From: Saccharothrix violaceirubra
GTDB lineage: Bacteria; Actinomycetota; Actinomycetes; Mycobacteriales; Pseudonocardiaceae
DNA: 64,000 bases
Reading direction: 5' to 3'
Assembly: GCF_014203755.1 (NCBI RefSeq)
Contig: NZ_JACHJS010000001.1
Span: 6,200,001 to 6,264,000 of the forward strand
Part shown: one piece after another, positions 28,338 to 36,186 of the stretch
Position numbering within the stretch: position 1 is the stretch's first letter
Layout of the letters: each line of letters opens with the position of its first letter
The notes under the pieces: generated by a model
Databases searched by the model: none
Seen by the model: the letters and a program-made list of their open reading frames with translations, nothing else
Told to the model about the DNA's origin: nothing
Program-made: the position numbers and the translations under genes

Positions 28338-29396
28338 TCACGCTGCTCGTCGACCACCTTCACCACGCGCGACGACGTTGAACAGGTCGTGGAACTCCAT
28401 CGGTGCCAGGGCGATGAGGGCTCCGGCGATGAAGGCGGGGCCGGGGTTGAGGTGGCCGGTGCGGACGCGGGTGACGGTGCTGCGGTTGAGGCCCATGGTC
28501 TGGGACAGGGCGTAGTCGGACCGGTATCCGGCCAGGGTCATGGCCTTGGCGAACTCGACGGCCCGGAGTCGGATCGTGTGGGTCACGGCCGGTTCCCGGT
28601 CAGGAGTGCGACGGCGTCGGGGGGAGTAGAGGGATCGGCCGTAGTCGGTGGTGCCGTGGCGGGTGGTGATGCCGTGGTCGCGGAGTCGGGCCAGGGCGTT
28701 GTGGGCGGATCTCGACGGCCGGCCGTGGCGGGTGGCCGGGTCGCGGGCGTTGACCATGCCCCGGCCGGCCAGGTCGTGCAGCACGGTCCGGTGGTGCCGG
28801 GTCGGCGAGGGCAGGCAGCCCAGGAGCCGGGTGTGCAGGTGGTGGAGGTCGTCGAGCAGGGCGATCTCGGTGTGGCAGGTCTCGGCGATGCCGTCGGCCA
28901 GCAGCGCGATCATGGCCGGGTCGTCGCCGTGGAGGGTGCCGGGGTGGTCGACGAGCCACCCGGTGAACGGCAGCCACGGCCCGGACAGCAGACCGGCACG
29001 GGCCAGTGCGGACGGCAGTCGTCGTCGGTCGGTGGACACCAGCACCCGTTCCAGCGGTTCCGGCACGACCACCAGGGGCAGCCCGGCATGGGCGATGGCC
29101 TCCCGTGCGGCACTCACGTGCGGAAACAGGCCCGCGTCCACCTCCACCGCGTGCCCGCGTGGCAAGAGGTGGTGCAGCACCTCGATCAATGTGGCGGGGA
29201 CGCCGTCGAGTCGGGCCGCGTGCCACGCCTCCCGGACGAGCACCATCCGCGCCCAGCAGGACGACCAGGGCGAGCGGCGGACGACGTGGTCGAGCCATCG
29301 CAACGCCTCACCGGCCCGACCCAACGACGTCGAGACGTTCGGCCCGCCGCGTGACATCCCCAAGCCGGGCACGGGAAAGGCGGTGGAGACGGTCAC
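28338..29396 (-). CDS. Unknown protein with winged-helix and C-terminal HTH regions
   Basis: 352 residues starting at a GTG that overlaps the stop of the upstream gene (GTGA). The N-terminal stretch VREAWHAARLDGVPATLIEV is reminiscent of the Fic N-terminal helix region, but the Fic catalytic HPFxxGNGR motif is absent. Around 225-280 there is a winged-helix-like segment (SAHNALARLRDHGITTRHG). The last ~75 residues form an XRE-like helix-turn-helix (YALSQTMGLNRSTVTRVRTG). It may be a DNA-binding regulator derived from a Fic-like scaffold. No close family was recognised. Confidence 0.55.
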   Translation of the reverse strand: MTVSTAFPVPGLGMSRGGPNVSTSLGRAGEALRWLDHVVRRSPWSSCWARMVLVREAWHAARLDGVPATLIEVLHHLLPRGHAVEVDAGLFPHVSAAREAIAHAGLPLVVVPEPLERVLVSTDRRRLPSALARAGLLSGPWLPFTGWLVDHPGTLHGDDPAMIALLADGIAETCHTEIALLDDLHHLHTRLLGCLPSPTRHHRTVLHDLAGRGMVNARDPATRHGRPSRSAHNALARLRDHGITTRHGTTDYGRSLYSPRRRRTPDREPAVTHTIRLRAVEFAKAMTLAGYRSDYALSQTMGLNRSTVTRVRTGHLNPGPAFIAGALIALAPMEFHDLFNVVARGEGGRRAA

Positions 29397-29761
29397 CACC
29401 ACGGTTCCGTCTCGTCCTCGACGTCGTCCACCACGTCCACCGGCTCGGTCAAGCGGGCGTTGAACGCGGGCAGCCACACCACCGACGCCGACACGCCCTC
29501 CCGCGTGGCGAACGCCGGCAGCACCGAATCCACCTCCCCCAGCGTCATCCGGAGACCGCCCTCCACCGACACGACCTCGGCGTGATCGGGGAACGCCATC
29601 CCCCACGCCGCGACCCGACCGTCCACCCGGTCGCCGTACTCCTGCACCACCGCGAACAACCGGGGCGCGAAATCGACCACCATGCCCCGGACGACCTCAC
29701 CGAAACGCGCCTTCCACAGCAACGAATCGGTCACACCGGTGTCGGCCGTCGAACTCTCCAT
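29393..29761 (-). CDS. Conserved hypothetical protein coupled to the HTH gene
   Basis: 122 residues from ATG 29761, preceded by a good RBS (GGAGGTAGGAAG). No known domain. The centre (VVSVEGGLRMTLGEVDSVLPAF) looks beta/alpha and the C-terminus is very acidic (DVVDDVEDETEPWW). The GTGA junction with the downstream 352-residue protein implies fixed stoichiometry, so the two probably form one module; an antidote or adaptor role is a guess. Confidence 0.5.
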   Translation of the reverse strand: MESSTADTGVTDSLLWKARFGEVVRGMVVDFAPRLFAVVQEYGDRVDGRVAAWGMAFPDHAEVVSVEGGLRMTLGEVDSVLPAFATREGVSASVVWLPAFNARLTEPVDVVDDVEDETEPWW

Positions 29762-29779
29762 CTTCCTACCTCCAGGAAT

Positions 29780-29795
29780 GTTGCGTCGATGCAAC
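29780..29795. promoter_or_regulatory. Small inverted repeat before the two-gene module
   Basis: GTTGC-GTCGAT-GCAAC, 19 bp upstream of the ATG at 29761, just beyond the RBS. It is placed where the downstream HTH protein could autoregulate its operon. A further TTGCGT lies nearby on the minus strand. Confidence 0.35.
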
Positions 29796-29957
29796 TGGTA
29801 CGCAATGCTGGTGGAACAACCCGATCCGAACCCGCCGTGCCCGGCAGCACCGAGGTGGATCGTGTGAAGATTCCGTGCTCGACCACAGCTAATCCGGTAC
29901 GCGTCCGCGAAAACAGGGCGAGGGTTCGCGGCGGCCGTGAATGCCATCGGGATTCCT

Positions 29958-30005
29958 CCTTCCAACGGCGTTGCTGCGGTGGTTCACAGCTTCGCCGTTG
30001 GAAGG
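29958..30005. repeat. Long inverted repeat (13-bp arms)
   Basis: CCTTCCAACGGCG (29958-29970) and its exact complement (29993-30005) enclose a 22-nt loop, in the non-coding gap between the 122-residue gene and the 366-residue Nudix-box gene. It could be a terminator for the latter (48 bp after its stop) or a relic of a mobile end. The rest of the 29762-30053 gap shows nothing else. Confidence 0.6.
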
Positions 30006-30053
30006 GCTCGGAATCCAACAACGCTCGCTTGTACAACGCGGCGTAGTAGACGA

Positions 30054-31154
30054 CTAGCTCAGCAACGCGTCCCGGTGGCTCCAGGCAAGTGCCAGCAACG
30101 CGGCACCGGCGGCCTGAGTCGGTTCTTTGTGGGCGAAGCGCCCGACGGTGTCTTCGGTGAACCGTTGAGCCTTCAGAATCCGGCCTTCGTCGTTGGTTTC
30201 CACGATGTTGCCGAACAGCGTGTCGAACAGCGGCGCGTCGACCACGGCGACCGTGAGCATGTCCGTGGCCAGGGTCAACGGGTCCACACCCATGCCCAGG
30301 TAGTACGCGCGTACGCCCGTGCCAAGCTCCTGGGTGATCTGTGCGGCGAACGGCCAGGTTTCATAGTCGATCGGCGCCTGGTCGCTGCCGTGTTCCTCGG
30401 AGGTTCCGAGCAGCTCTTCCGAGAACTCGCGGACCATGCAGCGCCACAGGTCGAAGTCGTTGTCCTGATTCCACGATTCGTCGCTGGACGCCTGGAAGAT
30501 GCCGACCGGCAGTACCTGATAGAGACCGCCCGCATGGCCGACCCGTTTCGGATCGCGCCAGTGGAGGAAGAACTGGGCGGTGCCGGCCTCACGGTCGTGG
30601 CGGAGGGTCAGCGTGCTGATCGCGACGTTGGTCGGGCGGCGGGCCGGGTCGCACGGAGCACCGATCGCCTCGCGCAGCTTCAGATCGTCGACCAGGCCCA
30701 GCTCGCGGGCGGCGAACTCGTGGGCGCTCGCCTCGCCTACGTCGATTCCGTCGAAGTACGTGCCGCTGCCGAAGAGGAGTCGGCCCGTGGAGGTGGTGAG
30801 GTCGGCGTCCAGCAGCCGGTAGGTCGATCGGTTCTGGAAGACGCTGGGTGCGGCGAGGTCGGCCATGGCCGCCGAGTAGCTGCGGTAGTGGTGGCCTTGT
30901 GTGTCGTCGGGGAGGTGCGCGACGGCGAACCCCTCTGTGCCGTCGACACCGTGGAAGTCGTGGCCGGTTTGGTGTTGAAGGCCGATGTCCGCGAGCGGTA
31001 TGGGCGCGCTGGGCGTCCACAGTGGGTCGGTCAGCAGCGACGTGCCCGCGACCTTGGGGATGTCGGGGTACTCGGCTGTGGCCTTCAAAGTCAAGACATG
31101 GCGGTGTTCACCCAGGTAGGCGCGCACTTGAAGCCACTGGTCAGAGGTCGGCAT
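30054..31154 (-). CDS. Nudix-box-like protein of unknown function
   Basis: 366 residues. An N-terminal region (residues ~1-60) ends in TSLLTDPLWTPSAPIPL. Middle residues 85-185 contain HHYRSYSAAMADL and LLFGSGTYFDGIDVGE. The C-terminal part has FFLHWRDP followed by a Nudix-box remnant REFSEELLG (242-250), then YYLGMGVDPLTLATDMLTV. A decayed paralogue next door carries the same domain behind an XRE HTH, so the family is probably regulatory or nucleotide-sensing. The ATG 31154 has an RBS GAGAGGA directly after a CRISPR-repeat-like hairpin. Confidence 0.6.
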   Translation of the reverse strand: MPTSDQWLQVRAYLGEHRHVLTLKATAEYPDIPKVAGTSLLTDPLWTPSAPIPLADIGLQHQTGHDFHGVDGTEGFAVAHLPDDTQGHHYRSYSAAMADLAAPSVFQNRSTYRLLDADLTTSTGRLLFGSGTYFDGIDVGEASAHEFAARELGLVDDLKLREAIGAPCDPARRPTNVAISTLTLRHDREAGTAQFFLHWRDPKRVGHAGGLYQVLPVGIFQASSDESWNQDNDFDLWRCMVREFSEELLGTSEEHGSDQAPIDYETWPFAAQITQELGTGVRAYYLGMGVDPLTLATDMLTVAVVDAPLFDTLFGNIVETNDEGRILKAQRFTEDTVGRFAHKEPTQAAGAALLALAWSHRDALLS

Positions 31155-31162
31155 GGTGTCCT

Positions 31163-31263
31163 CTCACCCCCGCGCGAGCGGGGAGGAATGGAAACGTTCC
31201 TCCCCGCTCGCGGGGGAACTACGTGAGGAACGTTCCCCGACCCCGCATTGGCGGGGTGATATC
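31163..31263. repeat. Solitary CRISPR-repeat-like hairpins upstream of the Nudix-box gene
   Basis: Three type I-E-like repeat copies, not evenly spaced: one in minus orientation at 31163-31189 (CTCCCCGCTCGCGCGGGGGTG on that strand), one in plus orientation at 31196-31223, and a weaker hairpin at 31233-31263 (ACCCCGC-N4-GCGGGGT). The first two face each other and form a perfect 16-bp stem (31173-31188 with 31197-31212) around an 8-nt loop, extendable by four pairs past a 2-nt bulge. They resemble, but are not identical to, the repeats of the array at 32557. GGAACGTTCC palindrome at 31227-31236. Confidence 0.6.
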
Positions 31264-31283
31264 GGCTGACTCGAAAAGCCTGG

Positions 31284-32427
31284 TTACAACCCGAGTAGGA
31301 GGCGACGATGTCGCCAGGCCAAGGCCAGGCAGGCAGCACCGGGCGAAGCCATCGGCTCGGACGTCAACATACGCTCCACGGCGGTCTGGGTGAACGGAAT
31401 GCCTTCGGTAGGAGTGCCACCACCGACCGACACGATCTCACCCTCTTCGTTGTAGCGGACGGCATCGCCGAAGAGCCTCTCGAACACGTCATCGTCGATC
31501 ACCACGACGGTCAGGATGGTCGCCGCGAGTGTCAGGGCGTCCATGCCGATGCCCAAAAGAACGACCCGAGCTTGCCCGCGGCTCGTGCCTCGCCGAGCGC
31601 CCGGTAAAGGTGCCAGTTGTCGTAGTCGATCGGCTGCGTGCGGGTGCCGTCGTGTTCGGGTTCGCCCAGCAGTTCTTCGGGGTACTCGCGGACGATGTTG
31701 CGCCACAGGCCGAAGTCGTTCCTGCGGTCCCACAGAGCGACGCTCGACGGCTGGAACTCGCCGGCCGGGATGACGTCGTACACCCCGCCGGCGGTGGCGA
31801 CCTTCGCGGGATCGCGCCAGTGCAACAGGAACGAAGGCTCGGCAGGGTGTCGGCGCAGCCTGATCGTGAGCGTGGTGATGGCGGGGATGATCGCGCGACG
31901 GGCAGGATCGAACGGATCGCCGATCAGTTCGCGGAACGGCAACCGCCCACGGAGCTGATCGGGGTTGTCCGGAATGCCGTCCATGCATGCCAAGGCCATT
32001 TCGGTGCGGTGATCAGCGGAGTGCGGGGAACGCGGTGCTGCGGCTGGTACAGCCGTACGGCGAGCCGGGCGAGCGCTGACCGGCTCTGGTTCAACCACCG
32101 CCGCTGAGCACGCCACCGAACTCGGCTTGAGGCGATCTCGGGACTGGCGTCGTCGGATGCGATGAGGCCACGGGCTTGGCCTCCGGACAGCCCGAGGTCT
32201 TCGGGAGCGATGCCCAGACGTTCGACGAACTTCCGACGCAGTTCCAAGGAGACCGGACGAGCACCGTTCTCCATTTGACTGAGGTTCTGCTGCGTGATGC
32301 CGAGCACGGCCGCCACCGAGGTCTGGTTCTGCTTGGCCGCCTTGCGCCACTCGCGCAACGCTGCTCCGGCATCGTCGTTGAAGGTGCCGCTCGGTCCTCG
32401 CACGAGCCAGGCGTTCGTGTCGTCCAT
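31284..32427 (-). pseudogene. Decayed XRE-HTH / Nudix-box protein
   Basis: Starts at ATG 32427 with a clean XRE HTH (ALREWRKAAKQNQTSVAAVL, then GITQQNLSQMENGARPVSL) and a middle RVPRTPLITAPKWP aligning with the intact paralogue's VAGTSLLTDPLW. After that the frame is lost near 31.95-32.0 kb and about 90 residues are missing. A second frame gives FRELIGDPFDPARR through REYPEELLG, and another frameshift near 31.55 kb moves to LGIGMDALTLAATILTVVV up to the stop at 31284. Sequencing error could explain a frameshift but not the deletion. Confidence 0.75.
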
Positions 32428-32556
32428 CCGTCCCCTCGGTCGTCCCTCATACTGGCACCATCCGAGAGAGCTTGTGCCTGAGTGTCGATCACGGCGACAC
32501 GAGAACAAGTAAATGAGAAACACTGTTCTGGTTCGAAGACGCGCAGGTCAGGAAGT

Positions 32557-32887
32557 GTGCTCCCCGCACATGCGGGGGTGGTCCGTTCTCCACAGTGGAC
32601 GTGTAGAGGTTCGCCCAACGCTCCCCGCACATGCGGGGGTGGTCCGGTGGGCGTGGACGTGCTTTCCGTCTGCCAGACGCTCCCCGCACATGCGGGGGTG
32701 GTCCGTCTGGCTGCGACGGCAGGTGTAGGCGAGACTAACGCTCCCCGCACATGCGGGGGTGGTCCCACCGTGCAGGCAGCCGAGCAGGGGCGCCTGACAC
32801 GCTCCCCGCACATGCGGGGGTGGTCCCCCGCCGCCGGTCCCGGGAAGGGTCCGGGTCGGACGCTCCCCGCACATGCGGGGGTGGTCC
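32557..32887 (+). CRISPR. Type I-E CRISPR array, six repeats, five spacers
   Basis: 28-bp repeats at 32557, 32618, 32677, 32738, 32799 and 32860, consensus ACGCTCCCCGCACATG followed by CGGGGGTGGTCC. Spacers are 33, 31, 33, 33 and 33 nt. The repeat has the I-E architecture (5 nt, CCCCGCA/TGCGGGG stem, 3' handle), which implies plus-strand transcription. Repeat 1 starts GTGC rather than ACGC. The 130 bp before it (32428-32556) is AT-richer and would be the leader, shared with the promoter of the decayed HTH gene. No cas gene lies in the window. Confidence 0.95.
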
Positions 32888-32969
32888 CGGCCTGTTTCGA
32901 GAGTGATGGGCATACCGGATGATCCGAATCGAATAGCTCAGCCGACGGCGGCCAGGGCAGAAGTCTCCA

Positions 32970-34238
32970 TCACCGGTAAGCGGGCCAGCGAATTTCCAGG
33001 CGGGCTCCGCCCTCGGGGGATTCGGTTGCCCTTACGGCTCCTCGGCGGCGGCTTACGAGGTGGGCCACCAAAGCCAGGCCCAGGCCGAAGCCGCCCGTTG
33101 CGCGGCCTCGGTCGGAGTCGACCCGGTAGAAGCGGTCGAAGACCTTTTGGCGGTGTTCCTCCGGGATGCCGGGGCCGTCGTCGTCTACCAGCAGGCGCAC
33201 TTGGCGGCCTGCCGGCAGGACCGACACCCTGATCAGCGTTCGGGCGTGGCGTGCGGCGTTGCGCAGAAGGTTGTCGAGGACCAACTCCACCTCGGTGTGG
33301 GCTGCTGAGATCAGGCAGGCACTGATGGGGGCGCTTACCTGAACCAGGAGTTCCTTGGAACCAAGCCGGTCAACGGCGGACTGGGCGCCCAAGGCCAGGT
33401 CGACGGGTTCGGCGCGAGGGAGTTCACCGGTGTCGGCGCGGGCGAGTAGCAGCAACGCGTCGACCAAAGCCGACAGTCGCTCCGACTCCTCCACGATCGA
33501 CTCCAGCACCTCGATCGAGAAGTCCGGATCGGGGTGGGCTACGGCTACCTCTGCCTGGGCCCGTACGGATGTCACGGGCGAACGCAGTTCGTGGGCAGCA
33601 TCTCCGGTGAAACGGCGCAAACGCTCGGTTGCCTCGTCCCGACGCGCCAACAGGGCGTTCAAAGCCTCGGCCAAAGCCTGGAGTTCGTCGCGTGCCGCGG
33701 GCACCGGCAGTCTTTGCCCGCGTGGCAATTCCCCCGCCGCCGCGCGCATCCGCTCCACCGGGCGCAGCGACGACCGGACGGCCAGCCACGTCGCGATCCC
33801 CACGAGCCCGGCCACCAGCACGGCCGCCACGGCGAGCCACCGGGTGCCGAGCTCGTTCGCCTCCTGGTAGCCGACCAGGACGTCCCCCGACACGTGCAGT
33901 TCGGGCGTTCCGTCCGCCGCGAACACGACCCGGCCGGTCCAGCGGTGGGCCGACGCGCCGTCCAGGCGCAGTACCGACTCGCCCGCCTTCAGGGACCTGA
34001 TGTCCGACGGGGTCAGGTCCAGAAAGCCGCCGCCGTCCAAAGGCACGCCCGCGACGTCGAGCACCCTGGTCACCCCGGCCCGTGACAGCTCCCGGTCCAC
34101 GGCGCTGACCTGCACGAACCCGATCAGCCTCGGCGCGAGCAACGTCAACGCGAGCAGGCACAGCAACGCAACGCCGGTGGCCACCACGGTGATCCGGAAC
34201 CGCAGCGTGCGCCGCAGCCACCACCGGCGCGGGTTCAC
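32970..34238 (-). CDS. Two-component sensor histidine kinase
   Basis: 422 residues: TM1 at about 15-40, an extracytoplasmic sensor of ~90 residues, TM2 at about 132-155, a HAMP region, the H-box FTGDAAHELRSPVTSVRAQAE with the phospho-acceptor His, N-box LDNLLRNAARHA, and G-boxes DDDGPGIPEE and GGFGLGLALV. The GTG start overlaps the regulator's stop (GTGA). It senses an envelope signal and phosphorylates the adjacent OmpR-type regulator. The linked LolA-like/ABC exporter genes suggest envelope or antimicrobial stress. Confidence 0.9.
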   Translation of the reverse strand: MNPRRWWLRRTLRFRITVVATGVALLCLLALTLLAPRLIGFVQVSAVDRELSRAGVTRVLDVAGVPLDGGGFLDLTPSDIRSLKAGESVLRLDGASAHRWTGRVVFAADGTPELHVSGDVLVGYQEANELGTRWLAVAAVLVAGLVGIATWLAVRSSLRPVERMRAAAGELPRGQRLPVPAARDELQALAEALNALLARRDEATERLRRFTGDAAHELRSPVTSVRAQAEVAVAHPDPDFSIEVLESIVEESERLSALVDALLLLARADTGELPRAEPVDLALGAQSAVDRLGSKELLVQVSAPISACLISAAHTEVELVLDNLLRNAARHARTLIRVSVLPAGRQVRLLVDDDGPGIPEEHRQKVFDRFYRVDSDRGRATGGFGLGLALVAHLVSRRRGAVRATESPEGGARLEIRWPAYR

Positions 34239-34957
34239 CGCCGCCTGCTCGACGCCGCGCCCAACGCGGCGTCGAGGTCCGGCGTCGACGCCAGGTAGCC
34301 GTGGCCGCGCACGGTTCGCACGACCTCGCCCGCGCCCATGGCGTCGAGTTTGCGCCGCAAATACCCCACGTACACCTCGACCGCGTTACGGGTCGCCGCC
34401 TGCTCGTCGCCCCACACCGCGCGCAGCAGTTCGTCCTTCGTCACGACCGAACCCGCCCGGCCGGCAAGAACGTCCAGCACGGCGTATTCGCGCGGCGACA
34501 GCGACAGCTGCTCACCCGCCCAGCTCACCTCACGCGTCGCCCGGTCGACGACCAGCTCCCCCAGTTTCAGCCGGCGCCGGCCCGAGTCCGCTGTGTTGCG
34601 TCGAAGCAACGCCCGGACCTGGGCGACCAGCACCACGAACGAGAACGGCTTCACCAGGTACCCGTCGGCGCCCAGGTCGAGCCCATCCGCCTGGTCCACC
34701 TCGCCGTCCTTCGCCGACACCATCAGCACCGGCGTGCGCACGCCCTCGGCCCGCATCCGCTGGAGCACCCGGTACCCGCTCAGCCCCGGCAGCATGATGT
34801 CCAGCAGCACCACGTCGAACGCCCCGGTCAACGCCACGCGCAGCGCGTTGGGGCCATCGGCGGCCGTGACGACCTCCATGCCTTCCGCGGACAACCCACG
34901 CTCCAACGCGCGGCGGACACCGACCTCGTCGTCGACAACCAGCACTCTCGGTCTCAC
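34235..34957 (-). CDS. OmpR/PhoB-family response regulator
   Basis: Receiver domain with the acidic pair in VLVVDDEVGVRR, phospho-acceptor Asp in VVLLDIMLPGLSG, and the Lys in GYLVKPFSF; the C-terminal winged helix ends in VEVYVGYLRRKLD and VRTVRGHGY. I placed the start at GTG 34957, immediately before RPRVLVVDDE; ATG 34969 is the alternative. Divergent from the LolA-like exporter operon, with direct repeats between the two starts. Confidence 0.9.
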   Translation of the reverse strand: MRPRVLVVDDEVGVRRALERGLSAEGMEVVTAADGPNALRVALTGAFDVVLLDIMLPGLSGYRVLQRMRAEGVRTPVLMVSAKDGEVDQADGLDLGADGYLVKPFSFVVLVAQVRALLRRNTADSGRRRLKLGELVVDRATREVSWAGEQLSLSPREYAVLDVLAGRAGSVVTKDELLRAVWGDEQAATRNAVEVYVGYLRRKLDAMGAGEVVRTVRGHGYLASTPDLDAALGAASSRRR

Positions 34958-34998
34958 GTACCACAGCATGCCCAACGGAAGGGACAATCGGCTCGGGG

Positions 34999-35034
34999 TC
35001 TCAGCGCGCTCTCAGGCTCTCAGCGTGGTCTCAG
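34999..35034. promoter_or_regulatory. Four TCTCAG direct repeats, candidate response-regulator site
   Basis: TCTCAG starts at 34999, 35010, 35018 and 35029. The spacing 11-8-11 makes two tandem pairs of 11-bp period, the classic geometry for OmpR/PhoB dimers. The block is 42 bp from the regulator start and about 50 bp from the exporter operon start, so one site could serve both promoters. Confidence 0.6.
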
Positions 35035-35085
35035 TCCGACCGGAGGAGCGTTCACCTCGTACGCGACACGAAGGAGGAGGGACCG

Positions 35086-36186
35086 ATGAACCGGAGAAGG
35101 GTGACCGTGGCCGCCGCGGCGGCCGGTGTGGTCGCCGGCGTGGTCGGCATGGGGGTGCTGGCCATGCCCGCGGGTGCGGGTCCCGCACCCGTCCTGCCCG
35201 CGATCGAACCGCAGGCGCTGGTCGAGTCGGTGCTCACCGCCAAGCCGGCCGCGTTCGGCGGGTCGGTCGACGTCGACAACGACCTGGGCCTGCCCGGACT
35301 GCCGGGCGTGCCAGCGCAGTTGACGGACGGCGACAGCGGGCTGCGCGTCTGGAGCGACGGCACGGGCAAGTTCCGCGTCCAGGCACCGTCGGGCGACTCG
35401 GACAAGACGTTCGTCGACGACGGCTCCACGGCGTGGCTGTGGAACTCGGCCGAGAAGACCGTCGCCAGGTTCCCGCACGGCCCCGGCGAGAAGCCCGAGG
35501 TCAAGGACGGTGCGGTCGACCCCGTCACCGTGGCCCGCGAGGTCGTCACCAGGGTCGAGGAGTTCAGCACGGTGTCCGTGGACGGCACGGCGCGCGTCGC
35601 CGACCGGGCCGCGTACGAGCTGGTCCTCACGCCCAAGCCGACGGAGAAGACCGTGCTGCGCGAGGTGCGCATCGCGGTGGACGCCGAGCTGCGGCTGCCG
35701 CTGCGGATCGCGGTGTACACCAACGGCACCAACGAGCCCGCCGCGCGGATCGGCTTCTCGCAGCTGTCCGTCGGCGCGCAGGACCCGGCGCTGTTCGCGT
35801 TCACGCCGCCGGCCGGCGCCAAGATCGTGAACGAGGCCGACGGCCCGTCCGAGGAGGAGAAGGACAAGGCCCGGGAGGCGCTGGACGGCGTCCAGCCGGT
35901 CGTCATCGGCGACGGGTGGGACACCGTGGTCGGCACGCGCGTCCGGTTCGACAAGCTCGGCGAACTCCAGGACGAGGCAACCGAGAAGCACGGCAAGCCC
36001 GAAGGCCTGGAGGGCAACCCCCAGGACCTGCTCAAGCGGCTGGGCAAGCCGGTCTCCGGCGCGTGGGGCAACGGCGTGCTGATCACGACGAAGGTCGGCT
36101 CGGCGCTGGTGGCCGACGACGGCCGGGTCGTGGCCGGTGCCGTGCCCGAGCAGGTGCTCTTCGAGGCGATCGGTCAGGTGAAGTGA
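35086..36186 (+). CDS. LolA-like secreted protein
   Basis: 366 residues with an N-terminal signal sequence (RRR, hydrophobic helix to about residue 30) and no lipobox cysteine. The middle (FRVQAPSGDSDKTFVDDGST, TAWLWNSAEKTVARF) shows the unclosed beta-barrel pattern of LolA/LppX-type carriers. In actinobacteria such proteins accompany ABC exporters and two-component systems, perhaps carrying a hydrophobic ligand or monitoring it. GTGA overlap with the ATPase gene. Confidence 0.72.
   Translation: MNRRRVTVAAAAAGVVAGVVGMGVLAMPAGAGPAPVLPAIEPQALVESVLTAKPAAFGGSVDVDNDLGLPGLPGVPAQLTDGDSGLRVWSDGTGKFRVQAPSGDSDKTFVDDGSTAWLWNSAEKTVARFPHGPGEKPEVKDGAVDPVTVAREVVTRVEEFSTVSVDGTARVADRAAYELVLTPKPTEKTVLREVRIAVDAELRLPLRIAVYTNGTNEPAARIGFSQLSVGAQDPALFAFTPPAGAKIVNEADGPSEEEKDKAREALDGVQPVVIGDGWDTVVGTRVRFDKLGELQDEATEKHGKPEGLEGNPQDLLKRLGKPVSGAWGNGVLITTKVGSALVADDGRVVAGAVPEQVLFEAIGQVK

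Noticed and set aside
28289..28381. Possible 30-residue ORF (GTG 28289) with TAGAAT -10 upstream
   Set aside because: No clear RBS, arginine-rich composition, and its end is antisense to the coding region of the HTH gene. Not distinguishable from chance.
28338..28593. Separate HTH gene beginning at an internal GTG before HTIRLRAVEF
   Set aside because: It is in the same frame as the upstream 280 residues with no stop between them and lacks its own RBS; a single 352-residue protein is simpler.
31155..31283. Part of the main CRISPR array
   Set aside because: The repeat halves differ in loop sequence (TCGC versus ACAT), are in opposite orientations and lack 33-nt spacers, so they are reported as solitary repeats.
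32482..32922. Open frames across the CRISPR region on both strands
   Set aside because: They are repeats of the translated CRISPR unit (for example PAHAGVV) and end where the array ends; an artefact of periodic GC-rich sequence.
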